NCBI GenBank assembly: GCA_964411785.1
Contig: CAYPMJ010000128.1
Span: 1 to 5,125 of the forward strand
DNA from: RUG626 sp964411785
GTDB lineage: Bacteria; Bacillota; Clostridia; Oscillospirales; Oscillospiraceae
Length of the DNA: 5,125 nucleotides
Direction: 5' to 3'
The notes under the pieces are model-generated. The model worked only from the letters and a program-made list of their open reading frames with translations, was not told the DNA's origin and searched no databases. This document shows, piece after piece, positions 1 to 5,125 of this stretch. Position numbers and translations under genes: made by a program. Numbering within the stretch: position 1 is the stretch's first letter; every line of letters begins with the position of its first letter.

Positions 1-11
1 ATATGGCCGAC

Positions 12-70
12 TGTTAAAATTTACCCGCTTGCAGAAATAAAAGTAAATTGTTATTCTTGCCTTATAAGAT
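12..70 (+). promoter_or_regulatory. Candidate promoter region for the two-gene STAND operon
   Basis: This AT-rich stretch directly precedes the first gene and holds several weak sigma-A-like options. One is an extended -10, TGTTAAAAT at 12-20, whose -35 would lie outside the window. Another is TTGCAG (29-34), 17 bases, then TATTCT (52-57). A third possible -10 is TATAAG at 63-68, without a good -35. None matches consensus well at both boxes, so the region is plausible but the exact promoter cannot be chosen from sequence alone. No operator-like inverted repeat was seen here. Confidence 0.25.
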
Positions 71-88
71 GAAAAAGGGGAAAACGGC

Positions 89-1051
89 ATGAAAGAGCGG
101 GACAGACTTATCCGTCTGGGGGAGGAATGCCTCATAAGAGGCAGGAGCGAAAGGCCGGAGCTCAGCTGGCTGAGGAGCATCTATGACCGTTTCAGGGCAG
201 ACTGCGGCCTTAGCGGAAAATCCGAGGCGGACAGACTGATTTTTGAAAAGATGTACTCCCGTACCCCGGAGAAGGACTCGGAAATTCTGAAAATCCGCTA
301 CTGGCGTACAGGCAGACATGTGCCGTCCAACAGGGAGCAGCTCCTTGACTTCGGAAGGGCGCTGGAGATGGAGAGCCCGGAGATGGACTATCTTGTGCGC
401 GCCTATTACGATAAGAGCAGATGGATATTCGACAAGGACAGCATGGAGAGCAGAGAATACATGTCGTGCAGGAGCTTCATGGACAGCACGATGGAGGAGT
501 ATCTGAGCAAAATCCACCCCGGCAGAATGCTTCAGCTTAAAATCTCGAAGGTACACCTTGAAAACAATATGCGCCATCTCTACTACACTGACGCGCTAAA
601 GTACATAAACGTCAGTCCCCGTCACATTAAGGAGGCGCTTGACTGCCATTTCACAAGCATCAATTACGGCTCAGAGCTCGCCCGTATTCTGCGCCTGGAA
701 GGGGAAATACCAAGGAAGACCATGATACGCCACCTGCTCATATGCAGGATCCCATTTGTGAACAGAGCTTTGATGGATGAGTGGCTGGAGGAGGTTGGAT
801 TTCTTCCCCTGACCGAGGAGCACACCATGACCGGAGGGGAGACACTGGACTGGCTTCTCATCCGCATCCTTGAGCTTTATGAGGAGAGCTGTACAGGAAA
901 GGAGCCGGACCAATGCACGCGCTGGTTCCAGAATGTCTGCCGTACATTGGACGAATTCTTCGAACAGAAAGGAAAAAGCAGCCTCAGATTCATGTATTTC
1001 AAGGCGCTGGGGACTGTGGAGCCAGAACATGAAAAAAGCAAAGACGTATGA
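89..1051 (+). CDS. Hypothetical HTH-like protein, partner of STAND ATPase
   Basis: This 320-residue protein belongs to no family I can name with certainty. The ATG start is supported by AGGGGA (76-81) seven bases upstream. It is charged, mostly helical in character, and has no signal peptide or membrane segment, so it should be cytosolic. Two segments resemble the later helices of a Cro/C1-type helix-turn-helix. Residues 66-108 contain G75, P79, L85-L86, F88 and L92. Residues 198-240 contain G205, P208, L216-L217, N225 and L233, and end in VGFLPL, which is like the AGYxPL end of many XRE domains. The classic first helices and a clear recognition helix are not obvious, so DNA binding is only inferred. 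Its 3' end overlaps the downstream NB-ARC ATPase gene by 23 bases, which implies co-expression and joint function. It could be a regulator, an adaptor, or the effector of the STAND protein. The ORF is intact and its composition is like that of its neighbours. Confidence 0.85.
   Translation: MKERDRLIRLGEECLIRGRSERPELSWLRSIYDRFRADCGLSGKSEADRLIFEKMYSRTPEKDSEILKIRYWRTGRHVPSNREQLLDFGRALEMESPEMDYLVRAYYDKSRWIFDKDSMESREYMSCRSFMDSTMEEYLSKIHPGRMLQLKISKVHLENNMRHLYYTDALKYINVSPRHIKEALDCHFTSINYGSELARILRLEGEIPRKTMIRHLLICRIPFVNRALMDEWLEEVGFLPLTEEHTMTGGETLDWLLIRILELYEESCTGKEPDQCTRWFQNVCRTLDEFFEQKGKSSLRFMYFKALGTVEPEHEKSKDV
1016..1021 (+). promoter_or_regulatory. Ribosome binding site that sets the ATPase start
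   Basis: GTGGAG lies seven bases before the ATG at 1029, inside the end of the upstream gene. The same frame stays open back to an ATG at 870, but that start has no comparable ribosome binding site and would overlap the upstream gene by 182 bases. The protein encoded between 870 and 1028 has no NB-ARC character. The 1029 start is therefore preferred, and the arrangement fits translational coupling. Confidence 0.6.
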
Positions 1052-3107
1052 CGAGGAGGTCCTGGAGTGGCGCTGGCGGCAGCTGCGTCTTCAGAGAAAA
1101 TACAGCAATACGCCGGCAGGATTTGAGAGCAGGGAGAAAGAGCGCGAGGCCTGTGAGGCCTGGAGAGAGGACGTGCAGCGATTCAGGGAGGGGCAGATCC
1201 ACAGAATTCTGTCCCGATACCAGCCCTCCGGGGAGATCTTTGTGGGCCGCAGAGACTATCTTGACGAAATACGTGCGGCCCTGGAGAAAAAGGCAGGTCC
1301 GGTTGTGCTTTACGGAATCGGCGGAATCGGGAAGAGCGCTCTGGCCAGGGCATATGTAAGGGAGCATATGGCAGACTACAGCCATATCCTGTTTCTGAGC
1401 TTTTCCTCCACCATGCAGGGGATGCTGACGGACGATTTTGCCGTCCAGATATCAAACCTCCAGTACAGCACAGATGAGTACGGGAGCCAGAGGAAATATT
1501 TTCAGGTAAAATGCGCCATTTTACATAAGATCGCTGAAAAGGAGCGCATTCTCCTTGTCATTGACGACTGCAACATAAGGGAAGACAAGAACATGCGGAC
1601 GGTATTTTCACTCCCCTGTGACCTGATTGTTACCACAAGAAGGAACCCTGCCCTCTGGGGAGATTATCAGGGGATCGAGGTGCGGGAGCTTAAGTCACGG
1701 GAGGAGTGGCTGGAATTTACAGAGGCCTACCGTACAAGGGAGCTGCTGCCTGAGGAAATAAAGAGTATTGAGCGCTACAGGACGCTGGTGCAGGGCCACA
1801 CGCTGATGATGCAGCAGAGAATTCACGACCCTGAGATGAAATTCAAAGGCTTCGAGGACTTTAAAAGGGGTATATTCAGGCGGTTTCCACTGAAAAAAGA
1901 GGAGAAACAGGCCATGACCTACCTGTCAATCATGCCTGTGCAGGGGATACCGAAGGCCATGTTCAAGGCTGTCACGGGAATCCGGGACGAAACCATAGAG
2001 CAGCTTAACATCGACATGTTTGTCCAGACAGCCTGGGATGAAAACTGGAAGGACCACATGCTTATTCTGCATCCGATAATCGCTGAATCGGCGCGAATAG
2101 TCTTCAGGCCCTCCTGTTTAAACTGCGGCAGACTTCTCACCGGGCTGCACAGCTATCTGCGTGGAGAGCTGACTGACGGGAGAGATACATGGGGCAGAAC
2201 TCACATAGAAAATCAGGGCCTGGAGCCCTATGTATTCGCCATGATAAGGGCCTTTCCAAAGCCTGCGCCGTGGCTGTGCGAGGCCTTCGACGAGCTTATT
2301 ACTTTCCTGTGGCTTAACGAGTATTTTGAGGAGGCCAAGGGCTGTGCGCAGACGCTTTACTGCGCCGTCAGCGAGTACTATGGGGAACCCCACCCGACGA
2401 CGGCATGGATAGCCCTCAGGGTGGCTGCAGTTTACCATAATTCCCTGGATTTCAGGGAGGCAAGGGGCTGGTATCAGAGGGGATTCGATATGATGCGAAG
2501 GTGTCCGGACTCTTTCGCCCTGCGTCACTTCTATCTGGGTGAGGCATACAGAAAGGAGTCCAGACTGTACCGGTATGACCGTGACTACAAGACAGCCCTG
2601 CAGATGGCCTGTCAGGCGGTTGAAAACGCTGAGCTGGCAATTGAGAGAGCAAGGATGCAGGAGGAGAGCACTTTGAGATTCGAACGTCTTCGGGCGTTCT
2701 GTCTTCTTGAGAAGGGAAAGGTTCTGTTTTCCTCCGGAAAAACGGATGAGGCGGAGGCCGTCTATCATGAAATACAGGAAAAAATGCCGGATTTTCTGAA
2801 AAATGGCTTCTACCCAAACGAATTTCAATGCTTCTACATAGATATCCTGATGGCAAAAAAGGATTACGCAAAGGCAGAGCCCCTGGCAGAGGAGTGTCTT
2901 GAGCGCGCTGTGCGCTTCAGAGGCGAATCCTTTAAGGACACCTTGAGCTGCCGGGAGCTTCTGGCGGATGTGTACAGCAAGCTCGGGAAGCAGGATATGG
3001 CAATTAAAGAGTACAATATCACCATTGGATGGCTTCTGAAAAAGTATCCGCGTCAGAAGGAGTGGACGAAAAGGATATGTGACAAAATAACGCGCGAGGA
3101 GTTCTGA
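1029..3107 (+). CDS. STAND-class NB-ARC ATPase with C-terminal TPR repeats
   Basis: This 692-residue protein has the architecture of a signal-transducing STAND NTPase. Residues 1-65 are a charged Arg/Trp-rich helical segment with no recognised effector fold. EIFVGRRDYLDE (69-80) is the usual entry motif to the NTPase. Walker A is GIGGIGKS (96-103), with K102 and S103 for phosphate and Mg binding. Walker B is ILLVIDD (174-180), and the sensor-1-like strand is DLIVTTRR (198-205). The GLPLA-type motif is altered to GHTLM (256-260). A winged-helix region follows, with LHPIIAESAR (347-356) at the MHD-like position. Residues of about 450-675 carry roughly five TPR-like repeats, including kinesin-light-chain style segments YGEPHPTTA (451-459) and CRELLADVYSKLG (641-653). 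In this class nucleotide exchange drives oligomerisation after the TPR or similar domain senses a ligand. The ligand here is unknown. It lies in an operon with the preceding HTH-like gene (23-base overlap). Possible roles are transcription control, stress sensing, or anti-phage or other defence. The NB-ARC assignment is firm; the role is not. Confidence 0.9.
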   Translation: MKKAKTYDEEVLEWRWRQLRLQRKYSNTPAGFESREKEREACEAWREDVQRFREGQIHRILSRYQPSGEIFVGRRDYLDEIRAALEKKAGPVVLYGIGGIGKSALARAYVREHMADYSHILFLSFSSTMQGMLTDDFAVQISNLQYSTDEYGSQRKYFQVKCAILHKIAEKERILLVIDDCNIREDKNMRTVFSLPCDLIVTTRRNPALWGDYQGIEVRELKSREEWLEFTEAYRTRELLPEEIKSIERYRTLVQGHTLMMQQRIHDPEMKFKGFEDFKRGIFRRFPLKKEEKQAMTYLSIMPVQGIPKAMFKAVTGIRDETIEQLNIDMFVQTAWDENWKDHMLILHPIIAESARIVFRPSCLNCGRLLTGLHSYLRGELTDGRDTWGRTHIENQGLEPYVFAMIRAFPKPAPWLCEAFDELITFLWLNEYFEEAKGCAQTLYCAVSEYYGEPHPTTAWIALRVAAVYHNSLDFREARGWYQRGFDMMRRCPDSFALRHFYLGEAYRKESRLYRYDRDYKTALQMACQAVENAELAIERARMQEESTLRFERLRAFCLLEKGKVLFSSGKTDEAEAVYHEIQEKMPDFLKNGFYPNEFQCFYIDILMAKKDYAKAEPLAEECLERAVRFRGESFKDTLSCRELLADVYSKLGKQDMAIKEYNITIGWLLKKYPRQKEWTKRICDKITREEF

Positions 3108-3152
3108 AGGGGAAGAATAATCCCCATCTGGCGTCAGTCTGTGGAAAGAGAC

Positions 3153-3211
3153 AAAAAAATAATAAAAATCAGAAAAAAGCCCTTGCAATTCCTGCAAGAA
3201 AATGCTAAAAT
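3153..3211 (+). promoter_or_regulatory. rpsT promoter with A-tract upstream element
   Basis: The -35 box TTGCAA (3183-3188) is separated by 17 bases from the -10 box TAAAAT (3206-3211), which is preceded by TGC, making an extended -10. Three A-tracts (3153-3159, 3164-3168, 3173-3178) lie just upstream at about one-helix-turn spacing, as in UP-element or curved-DNA activated promoters. Transcription should start near 3216-3219 and give a leader of about 40 bases before rpsT. An inverted repeat, CTTGCA/TGCAAG (3182-3198), overlaps the -35 box. Confidence 0.7.
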
Positions 3212-3239
3212 AACTACCCGCACGGTATCGTGACTTTAT

Positions 3240-3250
3240 AGGAGGAGGTG
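3240..3250 (+). promoter_or_regulatory. Strong ribosome binding site of rpsT
   Basis: AGGAGGAGGTG contains GGAGGTG (3244-3250), a seven-base match to the anti-Shine-Dalgarno sequence, eight bases before the ATG at 3259. The repeated AGG gives two overlapping registers. The strength fits the high translation expected for a ribosomal protein. Confidence 0.85.
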
Positions 3251-3258
3251 GCCAGTAA

Positions 3259-3525
3259 ATGCCTAACATTAAATCTGCAAAGAAACGCGTCCTTATTGGT
3301 GGAGTTCGGAACATGCGCAACAAGAGCGATAAATCCGAGCTGAAGACAGTACTGAAGAAGTTTGACGCGGCCGTATCCGGCGGAAACCGCGCCGAGGCCG
3401 AGAGTGCCTATAAAGTTGCCGTCAGATGCGTCGATAAAGCAGCCGCAAAGGGCCTGATCCATAAGAATAATGCGGCGCACAAAAAGAGCAGAATTGATGC
3501 CAAGCTTAACGCCATGGCAGACTGA
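3259..3525 (+). CDS. rpsT: 30S ribosomal protein S20
   Basis: This 88-residue basic protein begins MPNIKSAKKR, the hallmark N-terminus of bacterial S20. It continues with the conserved RNK..KSELKT..KKF region (residues 20-35) and ends with GLIHKNNAAHKKSRI (66-80), the conserved C-terminal helix that contacts 16S rRNA. Length is normal for the family. S20 is a primary binder that helps fold the 5' domain of 16S rRNA during 30S assembly in the cytosol. It has its own promoter (boxes at 3183-3211), a strong ribosome binding site, and a terminator hairpin just after its stop codon, so it looks largely monocistronic. In many Firmicutes rpsT sits between holA and gpr; here the neighbours are an NB-ARC ATPase gene and pepT. 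In E. coli S20 represses its own translation. Whether that happens here cannot be judged from the short leader. Confidence 0.97.
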   Translation: MPNIKSAKKRVLIGGVRNMRNKSDKSELKTVLKKFDAAVSGGNRAEAESAYKVAVRCVDKAAAKGLIHKNNAAHKKSRIDAKLNAMAD

Positions 3526-3537
3526 AGTTCAGAGAGG

Positions 3538-3564
3538 AACCGGAGGCGACAGGCCTCCGGTTTC
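3538..3564 (+). terminator. Intrinsic terminator after rpsT
   Basis: AACCGGAGGC (3538-3547) pairs perfectly with GCCTCCGGTT, read here as 3553-3562, around the five-base loop GACAG. This makes a 10-bp stem, mostly GC. It starts 12 bases past the rpsT stop. Only TTT (3561-3563, partly within the stem) follows before CACTG, so the U-tract is short and some read-through into pepT is likely. Confidence 0.7.
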
Positions 3565-3630
3565 ACTGTAAAGAGGGACAGGAAGACTCTGCGTCAGGGC
3601 AGACGATACTTAAGAAAGCGGGAGATAAAA

Positions 3631-4866
3631 ATGCTGGCATATGAAAGACTTCTTAAATATGTGAAAATACCCACAGAGTCAGCGGAGGGGCAGGGTGTAA
3701 CACCATCGACCAGCCGACAGTGGGACATGGCAAAAGCACTTGCAGATGAGCTGAGCTTGCTAGGCGTAAAGGACGTGTCAGTCAATGAGTATTGCATAGT
3801 GACTGCGAAAATTCCTCCCTCACCCGGGTTTGAGAACGCGCCGGCGCTTGGTTTTCTCGCCCACATGGACACCTCACCTGCATTTACCGGAGAGGGAGTA
3901 AAGCCTGTAATCCATGAAAATTACGACGGCGGGGACATACATCTTCCGAAGGAGGGACGGGTAATCAGGGTATCTGAATTTCCGGAGCTTATCAGGATGA
4001 AGGGTGAGACGCTGATAACTGCCGACGGTTCCACACTGCTTGGCGCTGATGACAAAGCGGGCATAGCGGAAATAATGACGCTGTGTGAAGAGCTGATGAG
4101 TGATGATACCATCCTGCACGGGCCTTTGAGTATAGGCTTCACACCGGATGAGGAGATCGGCGAGGGCCCGGATCACTTTGATGTGAAGAGCTTCGGCGCA
4201 AAGTACGCGTACACCCTGGACGGGGATCTGGCGGGCGGAGTTGAGTATGAAAACTTCAACGCAGCTGCGGTGAAGGTGAAAATAAAGGGCGTCTCTGTGC
4301 ACCCGGGAAGTGCGAAGGGCATTATGGAAAACGCGCTGCTCATAGCCCAGGAGCTCAACAGTATGCTCCCTGAGGATGAGATACCCGCCAGGACGGAGGG
4401 GTATGAGGGGTTCTACCACCTGGACAGGCTTGAGGGGACGACAGCGTACGCGGAGATGGAATACATAATCCGTGACCACGACATGGACCGCTTTAATGAG
4501 AGGAAGGATCGTCTCACCAGGGCTGCCTCCGCTGTAGGCTCTGCCCACCCGACCGCCGGCGTGGAAATATCCATACGCGACAGCTATTACAATATGAGAG
4601 ATAAGCTTAAAGACTGCATGCATCTCATAGACAACGCAGCAAAAGCGATGCGCCTTGCAGGGCTGGAGCCCAACATAAAGCCGGTGCGAGGCGGCACGGA
4701 CGGTGCAAGGCTGTCATACATGGGCCTCCCCTGCCCCAACCTGGGGACGGGAAGCTGCAACTTCCACGGCCCCTATGAGCTTTCAAGTGTCCAGCAGATG
4801 GACAAGACGGTGGAGATGCTGAAAAACCTTGTGGAAATATATGCAAAAACGGATGCAGAACATTAA
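3631..4866 (+). CDS. pepT: Peptidase T (tripeptide aminopeptidase)
   Basis: This 411-residue protein is full length for PepT, a cytosolic dinuclear zinc peptidase of the M20 family that removes the N-terminal residue from tripeptides and so completes breakdown of imported or recycled peptides. The M20 metal and catalytic residues are all in place: H78 and D80 in AHMDT, D140 in the LGADDKAG motif, catalytic E174 and ligand E175 in TPDEEIGEG, D197 in TLDGD, and H379 in NFHGPYE. The HPGSAKG stretch (224-230) and residues up to about 320 correspond to the inserted dimerisation domain, and RGGTDGARLS (353-362) is the conserved C-terminal substrate-binding region. The ATG start is supported by GGGAG (3620-3624), six bases upstream. 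The gap from the rpsT terminator is only 66 bases and shows no convincing -35 box (GATACT at 3605-3610 is a possible -10), so pepT may be expressed from a weak promoter or by read-through. The ORF is intact and nothing suggests transfer. Confidence 0.96.
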   Translation: MLAYERLLKYVKIPTESAEGQGVTPSTSRQWDMAKALADELSLLGVKDVSVNEYCIVTAKIPPSPGFENAPALGFLAHMDTSPAFTGEGVKPVIHENYDGGDIHLPKEGRVIRVSEFPELIRMKGETLITADGSTLLGADDKAGIAEIMTLCEELMSDDTILHGPLSIGFTPDEEIGEGPDHFDVKSFGAKYAYTLDGDLAGGVEYENFNAAAVKVKIKGVSVHPGSAKGIMENALLIAQELNSMLPEDEIPARTEGYEGFYHLDRLEGTTAYAEMEYIIRDHDMDRFNERKDRLTRAASAVGSAHPTAGVEISIRDSYYNMRDKLKDCMHLIDNAAKAMRLAGLEPNIKPVRGGTDGARLSYMGLPCPNLGTGSCNFHGPYELSSVQQMDKTVEMLKNLVEIYAKTDAEH

Positions 4867-4933
4867 AATATAAGCGTGTTATAAAAGCGAGGAAAGCCTT
4901 TCAAAATAAGGATAAATCTCTCTGGACATGGCC

Positions 4934-5111
4934 CTCCGTATCGCGCAAAACAATGGCTATATCGGAGAAGCAGAGTAAAAAAGTCCACCCTCTACCGTCA
5001 TGGTAAAGGGTGGATTCTGGTTTGGACGAACACCGTTCCCCACACAACATAGGGTTCGGATATGCGTCCAATGGTGGAGCGCAGGGGACCTTATACGAAC
5101 ACCCCTCCGCC
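4934..5111. other. Structured intergenic element of four consecutive stem-loops
   Basis: The 259 bases after pepT hold no convincing gene but carry closely packed inverted repeats. Stem 1 pairs CTCCGTAT (4934-4941) with ATATCGGAG (4959-4967), with one bulged T. Stem 2 pairs TCCACCCT (4984-4991) with AGGGTGGA (5007-5014), plus four inner pairs after one mismatch. Stem 3 pairs TTGGACG (5022-5028) with CGTCCAA (5065-5071), with an inner CCC/GGG and CCG/CGG helix. Stem 4 pairs GGTGGAG (5073-5079) with CTCCGCC (5105-5111), one being a G-U pair, plus GGG/CCC inside. I cannot match it to a named RNA family. It could be a small RNA (the minus strand ends in a terminator), an untranslated leader or trailer, or a dispersed intergenic repeat. 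Confidence 0.4.
4977..5014 (-). terminator. Intrinsic terminator for leftward transcription
   Basis: The hairpin at 4984-5014 has an 8-bp outer stem, one mismatch, four inner pairs and the loop GTCAT. Read on the minus strand it is followed after one base by six Ts (complement of 4977-4982), the layout of a Rho-independent terminator for a transcript entering from the right edge. On the + strand the hairpin is followed only by TTCTGGTTTGG, so it would be a poorer terminator for pepT, though partial bidirectional use is possible. No other good pepT terminator was found. Confidence 0.55.
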
Positions 5112-5125
5112 TCGGCCAGAGCCTC

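Noticed and set aside
62..577. 171-codon minus-strand open frame opposite the HTH-like gene
   Set aside because: It is antisense to the supported first gene, with no domain or convincing start signal.
870..1028. Longer N-terminal version of the ATPase starting at ATG 870
   Set aside because: It would overlap the upstream gene by 182 bases, has no ribosome binding site as good as that before 1029, and the extra 53 residues look like an out-of-frame reading of the upstream gene.
3109..3125. GGGGA/TCCCC hairpin just after the ATPase stop codon as a terminator
   Set aside because: The stem has only five pairs with a seven-base loop and is followed by ATCTGG rather than a T-run, so it does not meet the pattern of an intrinsic terminator.
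2118..3323. 401-codon minus-strand open frame opposite the ATPase and the start of rpsT
   Set aside because: It runs antisense to two well-supported genes and across the rpsT promoter; its translation shows no recognisable domain. Long antisense frames are common opposite GC-balanced coding DNA.
3874..4623. 249-codon minus-strand open frame opposite pepT
   Set aside because: It lies wholly within pepT, whose catalytic residues are all present on the + strand, and its translation resembles no family.
4890..4902. GAAAG-C-CTTTC palindrome after pepT
   Set aside because: The one-base centre cannot close a hairpin and no T-run follows, so it is unlikely to be a terminator; too short to call an operator.
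1..5125. CRISPR array, insertion sequence, tRNA or rRNA
   Set aside because: No regularly spaced repeats, transposase motifs, terminal inverted repeats around a coding region, or cloverleaf-like segments were found on either strand.

Overview
The window looks like chromosomal DNA from a Gram-positive anaerobe of the class Clostridia, most likely Lachnospiraceae. This is inferred from strong AGGAGG-type ribosome binding sites, the character of the ribosomal protein S20 and peptidase T sequences, and an NB-ARC/TPR protein style common in that family. No marker here fixes a species. All four convincing genes are on the + strand.

Layout. Positions 1-88 form an AT-rich leader with candidate promoter elements but no certain promoter. 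Positions 89-1051 and 1029-3107 are two overlapping genes that form a compact operon. The first encodes a 320-residue protein of unknown function with two degenerate Cro/C1-like helix-turn-helix segments. The second encodes a 692-residue STAND-class ATPase (NB-ARC module plus C-terminal TPR repeats). Positions 3108-3258 hold a good sigma-A-type promoter with phased A-tracts upstream, driving rpsT (3259-3525, ribosomal protein S20). rpsT is followed by a GC-rich terminator hairpin at 3538-3564. pepT (3631-4866, peptidase T) comes next. The last 259 bases contain no convincing gene. They hold a chain of four stem-loops (4934-5111), and one of these followed by a T-tract reads as an intrinsic terminator for leftward transcription.

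How the parts relate. rpsT and pepT are housekeeping genes: one builds the 30S subunit and the other degrades tripeptides in the cytosol. The upstream pair is the accessory part. A STAND ATPase with a sensor-like TPR array but no recognisable fused effector, translationally coupled to a small HTH-like partner, suggests a two-protein signalling, regulatory or defence module in which the small protein may be the output or DNA-binding arm. That function is inferred, not shown. The structured tail after pepT is the other region that known genes do not explain; it may be a small RNA or a dispersed intergenic repeat.
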